A stretch of 64,000 nucleotides of DNA from Epiperipatus broadwayi (lineage: Eukaryota; Onychophora; Udeonychophora; Euonychophora; Peripatidae), in contig JAQFVV010000182.1 of assembly GCA_028023455.1 (NCBI GenBank), positions 2,232,001 through 2,296,000 on the forward strand, given 5' to 3'. The notes beneath the pieces were generated by a model. That model made no database searches and had not been told where the DNA came from. It saw only the letters and a program-made list of their open reading frames with translations. The position numbers and the translations under genes are program-made. Position 1 is the stretch's first letter. Every line of letters starts with the position of its first letter. Below, piece by piece: positions 10,911-23,764 of this stretch.

Positions 10911-13900
10911 AATGAAATTGGAGATGTTTTTTAGTATATGATAAGATGTCAGTGCTAATTTTTTTACTTTCTTATTTGGTTTTGGATAACAGATATGTTA
11001 AATTATGAAGTATTTACTGTGTTGCTATGACAACAATAATATTAATATGAAAATGTTATTAATTGTTTTATAAGATTATAATTTGACTATTCATTGTTTA
11101 AAGTAAAATAAATATGTGAATAAGAAAATATATGGTTTGGATGAAATTATTTTATATGTTTAATTTTTGTTACTGCATTCATAATAGTAAATATAAACAA
11201 TACAAATAAATGTTTAATATTTCAAATATATTTCTCCTTTTTATTTGGTTAATATTATACTAGGAGATATGTATAAAAATATATTTCCAATGTAATATAT
11301 TGAAAATGTAGTGTAAATTGTTTATTTGTTGTTGAAATGAAAAATAGTATTGGTATTGTAAAACGTGAATTTTTATTGTAAGTAATATTTCTAAAATATT
11401 TATTTTTATTAGTTGAATAATACAATTTTTATTAGAAGAATGCTACCAGAAATTGTTTAAATGAGTGAATATAGACTATTACTATGGTTACTCTGATGTC
11501 AATAAGGATATCTTTTAAATAGGACTGACAAATTTGATGTAAAAACTTTTCTCTTGTTTTTGCTTTGCACAGAAGCACTTTGATTTTTTTTTTTTTTACC
11601 TTAAAAGTATATAATTGATTTAAAAAATGGAGAGATAAGAATTAACATTGTTTACCTATAGACAAGGACAGCTTAATGATGAAATTTTATGAGGAAACTG
11701 CAACTTTATTATGAAAAAAATCATTGAATTGCTATATTATGTTGTAAACTGTCAGAATATTTTATCTTTTAAAAATGGATGTTACATATATTTTAAAAAT
11801 GGAATACAAACAACAGGTGTACAAGAGTCATATTTACCTGCATATGTAATCTTATTTGATTGATTGACCAAATTTTTATAAGATATGAATTAGTTTAATT
11901 TCCCATCATATCATTCTATATAAAAACTAGCATTTATTTATTTATATTATTTTAAAATAATACTTGCTCATGAAAGGATATTTCTTCATATAATCATAAA
12001 TATAAAATAATGTTTATGTGTGCAACATCATATGAGCCAAATAATTATTATTTAAAGAAATAATTTGAATATATACATAAAATATCAGAATTGACAAAAT
12101 TTACTTTGAATTTAAAATTTCTCACGCACACATTTTATCTTCTCTGGAATAAAGACTTGATGTTGGTTTTGTAGTTGGAAATATAGACATCGGAACTGTA
12201 AGGCCATTCTGTAAATATAGTATTTAAACATTCATTTGTGTTTACCATTATTATTGATATATATATATATACGTATATTTCTCTATTAGTTTAAAGTGAA
12301 TGTTTATCAATAGATATAAATAATTTTAAGTTGATTAGTGATCTATTTAAATAGTAAAGTATGAGAGCTATGTGTTTCCTAAGTTTAAATTTATATCTTG
12401 TGTTATAGTAATTATTATTTTAATTTAAAATTCAATTTTTTTTTTTAGTGATTAAAATTTTGCCTTAAAATATATTATATATATTGGAAATTTAAAAAGA
12501 TTTTATAGCAATAACTATTTACTTTGGTTTGTTCTTAAATTTATATTACAAATAACTAGATATATTTATATATATTTATTAATTATATAAAAGATATATA
12601 TCTTAAAACTTCTATGTTTTGAAAAGTAAGAACTTCTTTAAACACCTTTGTGCTACATAGACATATATATTTAATATTATGTTATTAAATAAATTGGTAA
12701 TTAACAAGAAATTACATATATAAACATCAAATTAATGTCAATTCAATTAGATCGTATATGTATATATTGATTTTTTATGATCTATTTATTATACATTTTT
12801 TTTAATCATATAATTGATATTTATTTATTAATAAGTTTGAGTTTAACTTAAATCAAATAAACTTGTTTGATTATTGTCTGGTTATGCAAACAAATTTATT
12901 GCTTAATAACATTTGAGAACAGATAAACTATCAGCATCTAAAATTTATTTGAAATAATTATATTTCATAATCCAGAAATTAAATCCTAATGTTAGTAAGT
13001 GGTTATGATCATATTATTATTATTTTTTTCATATTGAATTCTATAGTTATTACATCTGATTAGATATTAACTTTATATGGTAATTATAATCTAATATTTG
13101 TGTTTTATTTAAATTATTATTGATTAGATAAGTATTATATTGAGTTCATGGTTGATCAATCAGATTTTAATCTTATTTAATTATAAAACTGACGGTAGTA
13201 TATATTTTATGTTAGGAGTTAGAATGATTTGCTTAAATTATATTTAATTTTAGTTGATGTGGATCGTAAATCCAATTATCAAATTTTAATATTCATACTT
13301 GATTATAATAAATGCTAATAATTCTTTTTATATGTTTTGATTGTTATAATACACAGTTTTAATAATTTAGTTACAGAAAATTTAAAATAAATTGATATGA
13401 TTAGTTAATTGTATTTAAGTAAATATCCAGTAGAAATCTGCTGTTTCTTTTATGTACTGGTATGATTGGATATTATAGCTTTAAGATTATCTAATAAGTT
13501 CATTGATATTACATACTCATTGAATATTTCATTTTATTATATCTAGTTTAATTGGCAAGAGTAAAATTAATATAATAATATAGCATGGTTGAGTTAGTAT
13601 AATTTATTATTTTTCATTTTATTGCCTTTTATCTTGTTAAAAATAGTGTGATTAGTAATAGTAAATTAATATAAAAATATAGCATATTATTTAGTAAAAT
13701 AGAATTTAAAATTAATTATTGAATCATATATCTATTTAGATATTATGAACATTGTAAACTTATAAGACATACTAAAGATGTTATTTAATCCTTCATGAAT
13801 TATTTTATATAGATATGAGCATTTTATAATTAATGTTTGATTAATTAGGTATATTAGAATTTAATTGTTGAATGATTTATTGTTATTTTTATTTGATTAT

Positions 13901-14700
13901 AAGTGAAATTTATCTTCAGCATATATTGTTTTGGGACAATGATATGTCATTTAATTGCTTTATTTTAATTTACATTAAGTAAGGATTGTATTTAGGATAT
14001 CTGTAGTGATGATCTTGTTTGTTTTCTATTTATTCTAAATGCTGTTTGAATTTATGATACTATAATAAAAATTATAATCACTGTTTTGTTATGTGATTAG
14101 ACAAAGGGTTATATTAAGTAGTGAATAATTATTTATTGCGTGATATTCATTTAGTTTAGTATATTATATTTATTCTTTTATGAACATTATTATTTAAAGA
14201 TATTGTAAAATTAGTATTAATTTTTTTTGATTTACATTTTATTCAATTACAAATGACAGCTAACTTCAGAGATCATTTTCATTCCGTTACATAGGGTGAT
14301 CCAAGATTGATCTACATTTTATTCAGGTTATATTCGAGTTATTATTTCATTGCACATTTTCGATGTGTTACAAATGCTACCTAAATGACTAGGGCTATAA
14401 CAGAGGTTAGCATCCACACATTTATTATAAATGATGCCATAATTTGCAGGGCATAATTAAATAGGATCATTTTATTATGGTTTTATCATGTATGAATTGT
14501 TACAAATGGATCACAAATCTGTGATGTATTAAAAGAAAAGAGTATACCCTCATTTTTATCCTATTACAAATGGCGCTCTAACTCTAAAGATAGTAATAAG
14601 AGTTATTTCATCATCAGCAATGTATATAAGACATTGATCAAAGAAAAATTACCAGATAATATTAAATTCAGATAGAAAAATAATACATTTTTAGGGAAAT
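10911..14700. other. very AT-rich stretch without recognisable gene
   Basis: Almost wholly A and T with stops in every frame. Between 14240 and 14600 the string ttacaaatg recurs four times (near 14247, 14366, 14499 and 14564). It resembles the terminus of the 0.6 kb inverted-repeat element at 23157-23764, so broken copies of that family may be present. Nothing else is seen. Confidence 0.45.
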
Positions 14701-15060
14701 AGATATATATTGCTAAAAGAATTAATGATATTAAAAATAAAGGAGGGACAGTTTAAAAAATTGTGACTATAGTAATATGAAGTATATAGGTCAGTCAGGG
14801 AAAGACTTCAATTGAAAGAGGTAAGGAATATGATAAGACAAAAAAAAAAAAAAAGGAATATGAGAGTCATTATGCATTTTTTTAGATATTTGTCATAGAC
14901 TGAATTGAAAGTATATTAAAAATTATAAAGAAAATGTTACGAAAGTTTATATATTCAGGAAGATAGAAACAATTGTATAAAGGGCCTGTACATTTAGATG
15001 AGAAATGGACATTATTAGATGATTAGAAACTTCAAAAGTGTAATTAAAATATTTTTTGTA
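14701..15060 (+). pseudogene. GIY-YIG endonuclease remnant, Penelope-like
   Basis: Plus-strand translation gives a small-Cys context followed by MKYIGQSGKDFN (14777-14812), the second half of a GIY-YIG nuclease core (Y-I-G-Q-T-x-R-x-x-x-x-R). After a frameshift it reads on to K-E-Y-D-K, a His-containing helix region (S-H-Y-A-F-F, then I-C-H-R-L-N), and a distal segment with K-V-Y-I-F-R-K-I-E-T-I, matching the usual R-K-x-L-E-A-I-E-I end. In Penelope-like elements this domain follows the RT. Here the RT fragment is 4 kb upstream on the same strand, so the two are either one element split by insertions or two separate remnants. It contains stops and frameshifts. Confidence 0.5.
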
Positions 15061-15706
15061 GATTTGATTTGTGCATTGAAAAATGAGATAGTATTAAGTT
15101 TGTATTTATTTATTAATCTTTATATATATTATTTTTAATGTTTTATAATTTGAACAAAGTCCACTGGATAGAGTTGCTATAGAATAGTTGATTATTAAAA
15201 GGAGACATCTTGATAAAAGTTCATATAAGGACTGAAAACTGATTCAGTGTTTTAAACATATTTTATATGTATTTTTAATTTGTTTATTGTCAATTTTATT
15301 TAAGTTTGATTAATATTTTAAATTTTATTAAAACAATTTTTAAGCTTGAAATTTGACCATCTATAGAGTTGGTGGTAATGGTATGAAAACTGAACCCTAC
15401 CATCTGATGGCGCTCTTTTTCACAAAACGTACATCAATATACCGTTTTAGCAGCCTTAACTTATGGCTGACAGTACAAGAAGTGTTTTTTGAGTCATAAC
15501 AGGCCACCTGAGGGCGATGTATTGTATGATTACGTAACGAAATACTATGCCCATTGCATTGCGACAGTATTCGTCAAGTAGGCGCTCTTAAACTCTTGCT
15601 ATGGACTGATTTGATGGTGGCTGTATTTGAAAGAGATGAAACTGCAAAAATTCATTGTCGGAAATTTTTTAGAAAGCATAGTGGAATTAATATTCCATAT
15701 TAAGAA

Positions 15707-16060
15707 TTGTCATGTCGTCACACGGGCTTCCCTATGCTTTTCAACTGCACACAACTTGAAAAGGTTCTTTTCAGCAGTTATTTTTCGATTTCGCGCGCAA
15801 AAGCCCATTTATGCGCGAATCCTTGTGAGAACTGTCAAATGTCTGCAAGTTGTCCGAATTGGTCGAAGCTGAGTGAATTGCTGACCGGCCACACAAATGG
15901 ATGCATAATATTGTGTTTTTCCAGAAAGAGAAACTCCTGCAAGCGTGCTTATGTAGGTCTGCATAAGGGAAGTTGTTGGTTCGAAAGATCCAAAATCCCG
16001 TTACTTACAGCTTTGAGGCTGCCTTGTTATTTTATTTGTGTGTTACTTTTGGCTGCCGTT
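15707..16060 (+). pseudogene. Merlin transposase, N-terminal zinc ribbon
   Basis: In the frame from 15707, cysteines fall at residues 36, 40, 43, 49, 66, 70 and 78. They are followed by the conserved Merlin/ISXO2 block HKGSCWFERSKIPLLTAL (residues 86-103) and a hydrophobic helix (CYFICV). This is the DNA-binding zinc-ribbon end of the transposase. The segment before residue 30 seems frame-shifted relative to the true N-terminus, which probably lies in another frame near 15613. The frame runs on to 16153 in non-homologous AT-rich sequence, so the catalytic domain is absent. The first transposase-like DNA (15480-15640) aligns at nucleotide level with Merlin 3 read on its minus strand. Confidence 0.78.
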
Positions 16061-16259
16061 TTTTATGCCCCCATAAATGGTGATTTTTTAAATTTTTTTT
16101 ACTTGTTTTGCTTCACAACTTATCCAAAGTTTCGTTTCTTTTTGATTCAATAAATTATTTTATGGGGAAACTTGTTGTTGTTCACATGATTATAAAGTAG
16201 GTAGGTAATATTTGATAAGTTTCATCAACAGTTAAAGTAGGTAATATTTTATTATACCA

Positions 16260-17280
16260 AAAAAAAAAAAAAAGTGTTTAAGAGGTGATTCAAAAAGCCC
16301 CACCAAAAAAAATAAAAAATAAAATAATAATAAAGAACTGTGCGGTAACATAATAAAATGTTCAAAAAGAGAATCCAAAAAGAAGTCGATAATTAAAAAT
16401 CAAAACGTCTCCACCACTCCACCTCCCCGGCTTAAAAAAAAAAAGTGTTCTTTAAAAATGAACTGTTTATGTCTTTTTTTAAAAGTAAAGGCCCAAAAAA
16501 TTAAGGAAGAACTTTTCGCTATCATATAAAGCTTTCTGTAGCGTAAAGATTTGAAACAAAGCAAAACAAAAAAGCATCGTAATAAATTAACAAAAAAAAA
16601 AAAAGACGACAATTCAAAATCAAAACAACCTTTCTCCTCTCCACCCTCTAAAAAACCAAGTGTTGGTTTATTCAAAAGTACCGAATTGTTGAAGTCTTTC
16701 AGCAAATCAAAACATCAACCAAAAAAAGAAAGAAGATAAGTTAAAAGCAAACAACCACCCCTACCATCTAAAAACAACAAAAGTGTTTGTTACCGTATTT
16801 TTGTGTAAACAAACCGATGAAGCGTTAATCGGTAATTTCAAAGCAAACCAACACCCCTAATACCATCTAAAAACAAAGTGTTTGTTTCTTAAAAAAAACC
16901 GAACCAAAATAAAAAAACCGTGTGAAAAAAAAACAACTTTGGTTTACCTTAAGTAATATTATGTAAAGAAACCTATGGACAGTTAATCGTTAATTTACAA
17001 ACAAATCAACACCCCTAGACCATCTAAAAACAAAATATTTGTTTATTAAAAAAAAAAAAACCCCGGGTAGAATAAAAAAAAAAAGAAACATTGGTGGTTT
17101 ACCATGGCTGATAAAAAAAAATTAAAAAACCGGTTGAAAAAAAAACTTGACTGTAATATTATGTAATAAAAAAAAAACTTTGGTGTTTTACGTTGCCGAC
17201 GAAAAAAGAATAAAAACCGGTTGGGAAAAAAAAAAAATCTTTTACCGTAATATTATGTAAACAAGCAGATGGCCCGTGAA
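16260..17280. repeat. A-rich internal repeats of Merlin 1
   Basis: About 1 kb of A-rich DNA punctuated by C-rich strings. A unit containing cacccctaccatctaaaaac recurs near 16753, 16849 and 17008, and a second unit with taatattatgtaa plus a ccggttg-type string recurs near 16930-17260. The spacing is roughly 95-160 bp and copies are imperfect. The ccctaccatct core resembles part of this element's own terminal repeat, suggesting internal amplification of TIR-like sequence. The open frames at 16400-16739 come from this base composition. Confidence 0.6.
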
Positions 17281-17359
17281 TCGGTATATCGATGAGAATT
17301 GGTGAAAAAGAGTCCCATCAGATGGTAGGGTTCAGTATTCATACTATTACCGAGTTGGT

Positions 17360-20220
17360 TAATAAAAGTATATTTTGAATTTTAATCTGATAATATTATT
17401 ATTGGAACTCAATTTTTTTTTTAAGTTGGCAACAAAATTTATAGATATTAAATGCCCCAGTTTACAAAAACTATCAACAGAATAATTGGCAAAAATAATA
17501 ATTTTCAAGTTTGTAAGACATTATGTTCGCAAGATTAAAATATATAAAGAATAAAATTGTTACCATTTCTCATTATCAACCTTTTTTGTTTTTTAAAGTG
17601 CATAATTTTTTTTTATTGACCTTTATTAGTCATAATTCTTTTTTTTTTTGTCAGATTTACGTGATCTTAATTTAAAGTATTTGATGTTTACAAGTTGGTT
17701 TAAAGAAGTAAAATTCTTTTGATATTCAAATATTTCATTCTTATTGATGAATCTAGCTGATAAGAGAAAAATTACCTATCTTCTATTTTCTAATAACATC
17801 TTTCTTATTGCATTGCCAAATGTATATAATATAATATTAAATCATTTATGGAAATTAAAGCATTGTGAAACAGTGATAAAGTGCATAAATGATTTAATAT
17901 ATTATATACTTCTACTTTCTAGTTAGTCATTTTCTTTTCACATACCAACAAATGATTATAATTTTTTATTTATTTATAAATTACAGAAGACAAATTAAAA
18001 CTAATAGCTATTGTGATGTGTAAACACTAGCATCTTTTATTCCACTTTCGTTATTTTAAAAAAAATTAAATATAGTTTTAAACTAAAAATGAATTTGATT
18101 TTTAATTCTTATATTTGTTTATTGTTAATATTAATATTATAAAACTAATAAATTTATGTTTTGGGTTTACTTCCTTATACAATATTAACCCTTTTAAACC
18201 CATTTTTTTTTTTATAGTTATAATAAAAGATGTAATTTAACAGATTAAAAAAGGTTTTAGACACATATAACAATATGTGCACAAATTTTGTTGCCCCCTC
18301 CCCCTTTATTTAATAAATAACTATCTTGAATTTACTGTCTTAATATGTTATTCAAACTTTTTTCCAGCAAAGCTTCCTCTTGAATAAAGATAGAAGTTTG
18401 AATTTGGCTTTTATTTTAATTCTCAAGGTAGAGTTGTTGACAAAATATAACATTTGGGAGATGATTTGACATTTTATATTTGAATTTTCAGCTAGTGATA
18501 TGGATTGGGTACAATTTTCAAATAACTTAATGATTATGTTCCTTATTATATGATAGTTTGCCCATGGAAGGAAAGAGTGAAGTTTGATCCAGAAATGCTT
18601 TAGCTGTAAAGTCCACCATTATTATTTCTCTTAACTATACAGACAAAAGAATAAAATGGATTGTTCAGATGATGTGATACTCAAAACACTTCTATTGACA
18701 AACAAAAATACCTTAATAAGATAAAAAATTTTTTAGTAATTGATGTTTTATCTGTTTTTAGTAAATTATAAAAAAACCAAAAATAGAACTAGGAAGAAAA
18801 TTTAAAAAGCCATTTGTTACTAAAACAAAAAGAAAATGTTTTTAATGAACAGGAAGTTATTTTTGTTGTAAATTTGATGGAAAGTTTTTAAAAGGAAATT
18901 GTTAAAATAAAGTTCTGTTTAATTAATTTTAAAATGCTTACTCCAATACAATACTCCTTTACTATTTCTAATTATATAGTATTATTGAACAATAAAAAAT
19001 TGTTCAATAAAATTAAAATATAGCATCTCACTTTTATATAGAAAGAAAATGGTTCTTTTTAAGTTACTGAAATAGTGAATACTTATTATTAATTCCATAA
19101 TTATTTAACTGCAGAGATTAAAAGTATCAAATTACATTTAAGTGACTGCTTTGATAAAGGGAGGAAAAAACTTAATGCTTATGTCAGGCTTACTAATTTA
19201 TTGATGTTGGTCTTTTTTTTTGGTATAATTTTCAAATGTGTATATTTATATTAATTTATTTATCACAGTTTATTTCTTATGTGTATTCTAGAATAATTTC
19301 TTTCTTTTTTTTTGCTGATAAGATATTCTAACTCATGGTAAAATAGTTAAGTCTTATGGCTGTAAAGATTTGAAGAAATTGCTGAATTTTAGGGAGTCAT
19401 ATTTATAATATATCCATTGCAAAATTACATATGCCAAATAATCTGATTGGATAATACAATATTATGACAACATTTAATTATTATCAGTGGTAGTCTGCCA
19501 TTCCTTATAATATATCCATTGCAAAATTACATATGGCAAATAGTGTTAATGGTTAATAAAATATTATGACATTTTATTATTATCACTGGTATTCCTAACT
19601 ACTCTCAATTTAAGAGCTTTGTCATAAACATTAATGAACCCTTATATTATTAATTGCAAATTCACTGTTTTCTTCGTAGCTGAAATGATAGTTAAATCAT
19701 TATAGTTTGGTAAAATTGTTGTTTAGCTGTAGATTTGAAATAAATCTATGAATATACATAACTTAAGAACAAGTTGACTGTGTAGGTATCCAGTTGTTTA
19801 AATATTGTGTACTGAAGAATTTGATAGATTAGATAAAATATTGGTACTGGAGAACATGATGAAGTTTATTAGTTAAGGAAGTTATCCTGTAACATTATTT
19901 GCACTATTCATTATTACCATTTTTATTTATGTTCACTGTGACAATTTTTACCCAGTACATATTATTTTCATTAACAAGCCTATTTAAATGTAAACAGTTG
20001 TTTTTTACTATAAAACATTTAATGAACAACATGATCTTCGTTACTACTACTTAATTGTAATAATGATACATCCGCCAATTACTATATATGATAATTGTCA
20101 TATCTACAAATATGAAATTTTTTATAGCATATTAAGTGCTTAATGACATTATTGACATTGTATTAGAAGCTACTGACCAATATTTGTCATGTTTTTTTGT
20201 TTTCATAACGTAAATAAAAA
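17360..20220. other. AT-rich stretch, one tandem duplication
   Basis: No gene or RNA recognised. There is a perfect 12 bp stem hairpin (ttattgaacaat and its inverse) near 18980-19010 and a tandem duplication at 19403-19600 listed separately. Confidence 0.45.
19403..19600. repeat. two-copy tandem repeat, 102 bp period
   Basis: The segment starting ttataatatatccattgcaa at 19403 recurs at 19505. Both copies continue through a shared aatattatgac part and a tta-rich, ttatcagtgg-like end. Identity is about 85-90% by eye. No coding content. Confidence 0.6.
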
Positions 20221-22850
20221 TATTGTATTTTACTACTGTACCGGACATCACACAGCGGTACAGAGACATGAGTCTCAAATTAGGGTTGTCGAGGATGAAT
20301 CCCCGACTAAGATAAGAGAGCTAGAATAATACATAATTATATAATCTTTTTTTTATATTTTAAAAACTAATCAAAATAAAGATTCAAACTCTGGATAGGA
20401 TTAAAAGATACTTTAATTTAATATTATAAAAAAAACAATTTGTTCTAAATGTAAATTATTTATATAGTTCATGCTAGAATAGTTTCATTATGCTTACATC
20501 TGTAGTTATTATGGGATGTCACACTTATACATATATAGTGCAGTTTATTTATATGCCAATGTTTAAAAAGAAAAAGTTAATAATGGGTTTAGGAAGAGAA
20601 ACACTACTTTTGTTAAATAATGACCTAGACTAAAGAATTCACGAGAGACACTTTAGTGTTTGAACAAATTAACATAATGCATTTAACAAACTGTGATCAA
20701 TGCCACTTCAAACTCACAAGAAAACTACATATATATAACTGCGATGCCAGGTAAATTGGTCTCTGACATCTGTTACATTTATTAATTATTGAACAATAAA
20801 GTTATCCAACGAACGTCAATATAACAAATGTTATATTTTAATTTTTGAATTAAAATATAATTAAAATTCATTTACGCTAGTGGGAGTCGCTCATCGATGG
20901 GAAATAGTTTAATGCAAGCTTTTCATGACATTCTAAATATAAATATATTAATAAATAACAAAATAGTTTAGTTATATCACAGCGTTACAGCCTATAGATT
21001 AGTTTTAGGCATGATTCTAAAGTACTATAATGAATGGCAGTGCGAGCATGAAGCAGCAAGACACAAGATTCGGTCCATTTTGGCCAAGAGACGCTTCACC
21101 ATTTAAATGGGAAAAAGAGAAATGGTATGCCCGTTTTTCTGACTGACTATACCTGGAGAGAAAAAGGAAGGTAGGGAGATGCAATTGTCCGCTTAGGGTA
21201 TCAATGCAGAGCTTTCACTACCTTTTCCGAAGGGGTCCTAGGGCACTCCCAATGCCAGCTAAAACATATATAAGTGAAGATGGAGGATTCGGACTTCCCG
21301 ATTATCCTCAAGTTATGATAAAGTAAATAACGACAATGGCTGGCAATGCTGTTAAACTATGATATGTCCTTTAATGATGTCAAAAACTAATGGCCTAAAT
21401 TTAAAATTTTAATCGGGCATAACGGCATGACTTGTATACTAAACCAAATTATATAACTGAAATCTAAATTTGATGAATGTCTTAATGACACGATTACATT
21501 TCCCTTCATTAAACAGGTCCCACATGCATTTGGAATCAATAAGTATTATTTAATACTATGATGCTAAAAGCACTACATATAAATGATTATTACATAATAA
21601 AAATAAACGGTCATTATTATTTAAAATATCTTATCAGGAATTTAAACAATAGCGTTCTTGGATAACATTAATTTATAATCAATAAATATATTATTCATGG
21701 CAGTATTATAATAATAATCTGCCTATAAACAAATATTACTTAATTATTTCTCAATATCCCAGAAGCGCGGGGATTTAAAAGACTAATCGAAAATATAGTG
21801 GCTCGTGGAGTTGAGTTAATTTGGCATATAAATTACATATAAAAATAAAAAACAAATAATTATAATGATAAAATTTTCCGCATTAAATAAAAAATGTAAG
21901 ATTTAAACTTAAATAGATGTAAGCATTTACATACATATGTTTGATAGGATTATTGAGAGGTTTTTAGAGATAGAGATTATATATAATTATAAAAGAAAAC
22001 ATTAATTAGTATTTACAGGCGAGCATAGACAACTTTAAATAGCTATTGGACTCTTACCTCTGCATACTTGGGATGAATGGTTAAATGGTTCATTCTCTGA
22101 ACTTCAGTTGCAGGGATCAACTTGATGGTCAGCAATCTCAGTCACTACTGCTTCTTCATCGATGGCAGCCTTCTTCTATGGCAGGAGTTTGGCAGCTTAC
22201 TAGAGGCAGCCCCGAGAGTCCCAGGGAAAGACTGTTCGGTTACCTACTCAATGGACATTTTAAAAACTAAGAGCAAACAATTACTGTCAGACTGTAAGAC
22301 TAAACCTGTAAGATTAAGACTCTGACTAAAACTCCCTCTTATCTCTAATCTACTCTATTTATATCACCCAAGCTATTACAGGAATGCTTTGGTTCATTTG
22401 ACCAGAGGCAGGTGAGACAATTACTAAATTGCTGAGCAAATTACAGTCCATTTTAATTAAAAGTAAGATATAAGAAGATAAGGTTCAAATCACTTTCATC
22501 AGCAAAACTTTTAATTAAAGTCTTTAAATTATAAGTGTAAAAACTATGATAAGACAATAATTTGATTAATGAAAATCAAGCTTTTTCAAAATATTTAATT
22601 AGTGAAGAAAACTTCACATGGGTTGATTTGAACTTGCCATCTTGGTTATATCTTTTTTCTTTTAAATTTTTACAAAATCGAAATTAAAAGCAATAAATTC
22701 TTATAAATGACAAACTTTATGTGATAAAAAAAAATTCTCTTTTAAATAAAAAAAACACAAACTTAAGATGTTCAAAAGTATCAAAATCAAAATTATAAAA
22801 TATTTATTATAGAGTAAATTTTAGCATATTTTAAATATATGTTGCCACGT
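20221..22850. other. mixed stretch with tRNA-like and open segments, unassigned
   Basis: Less AT-rich than its surroundings. At 20235-20305 a string with a perfect stem (gagac/gtctc) and a box-B-like arm (gtcgaggatgaatccccgac) looks tRNA-derived but does not fold as a full tRNA. At 21050-21300 the base composition is balanced but no frame is convincing. At 22085-22325 two overlapping plus-strand frames of 61 and 67 codons are open; I recognise neither. It may be an old transposon interior. Confidence 0.35.
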
Positions 22851-22980
22851 AGTAGGTAATGGCAAGGTTAGTACATTAAATATAATTGCTGGGTTTGAAC
22901 CCTTGTAAATGATTAGTTTTTAGGAAAAAAAGCACGAAGCTCACTCTGACCACAGAGTGATTGCTTCACTATTTATAATT
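22845..22980. repeat. possible tRNA-derived SINE fragment
   Basis: The string ggtttgaaccc near 22893 matches the RNA polymerase III box B. A weak box-A-like stretch lies about 35 bp upstream, and a short hairpin (cactctgaccacagagtg) lies downstream. No tail or second copy was found. Confidence 0.25.
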
Positions 22981-23156
22981 AAATATAAATAAGATCATTT
23001 AATTATTTTAATTGTTCTTTATGTATTAGCTTAATCTTTTTATATATTAATTTTATATCAATTTTTGATATTTGTTTCAGTATCAGGTTTTTTTTTTTTT
23101 AAATCATTGTTATAGCCTATAGCAGTACTTTTTGTGTATTTGAATGTTTTTGTTCA

Positions 23157-23764
23157 CCATTTGTAACGGGATGGGTGGATGAGGTGAACCTGGGGTAATG
23201 GAAAATCATCATCACTCCCAAGTAAATTAAATTTAAAATTTACAAAAGTATATATAAATATAAAATATTTTATAAGAGCATGAGATTAGAGAATCTCTGA
23301 GATCATTGAGTTCAGTCAGTCACTCCTTAAACTATACATCAATCATATATCAATCAGCATTATCATAAAAAAAAAAAATAAGTACAGGTAAATCAACAGT
23401 CAATCTTGTGACTGGACTGGAAATGGGTCTTCTATAGACCAGGCTAACTATTGAGCCTTTGCCAGCTTGGGCAATTATTTAAACATAACTTGGATGCACC
23501 AACTTTATGCCCATCCATCAGAATACATAATAATCAGAAAAATCTAAATAATGCTGGGATACAAAAACATACGGATCACCATCAATGCTTTGGCCACTTA
23601 GTACCTTTAAGGTACTGGTGCAACTATAAACTTAACTTCTAGTAAGACTAAACTGAAATAAAAGGTATGGGCTTGAAAGAATATAATCTTATGCGCCAAC
23701 CAGGATGATGATGATTATTTCATCACCCAGGTTCACCTCTTCTACCCCATCTCGTTACAAATGG
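23157..23764. mobile_element. 0.6 kb terminal-inverted-repeat element, copy 1
   Basis: The ends are inverted repeats of about 55 bp starting ccatttgtaacg; both contain gaggtgaacctggg and a cat-rich inner part. The length is 608 bp. It has no transposase-like frame; the 63-codon frame at 23451 is unsupported. An inverted second copy lies at 28811-29392. A target-site duplication could not be fixed at the outer ends. Confidence 0.72.

Larger units (their letters stand above)
15374..17351 (+). mobile_element. Merlin-type DNA transposon 1, deleted
   Basis: The element is 1978 bp and is bounded by a perfect 8 bp target-site duplication, gagttggt (15366-15373 and 17352-17359). Terminal inverted repeats of about 71 bp begin ggtaatggtatgaaaactga on the left (15374-15444) and pair with 17281-17351. 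The left part holds a degenerate transposase N-terminus. The catalytic DDE part is missing and is replaced by an A-rich, repeat-containing 3' half. Merlin elements make 8-9 bp duplications and encode an ISXO2/IS1016-like transposase; both features fit here. It is non-autonomous. Confidence 0.88.

Noticed and set aside
15627-15872. 81-codon frame overlapping the Merlin 1 transposase
   Set aside because: It is mainly out of frame with the zinc ribbon; at best a few N-terminal residues belong to the transposase before a frameshift.
16400-16739. Two opposing frames of 101 and 62 codons
   Set aside because: They come from A-rich repeats inside Merlin 1 and have Phe- or Lys-dominated composition without motifs.
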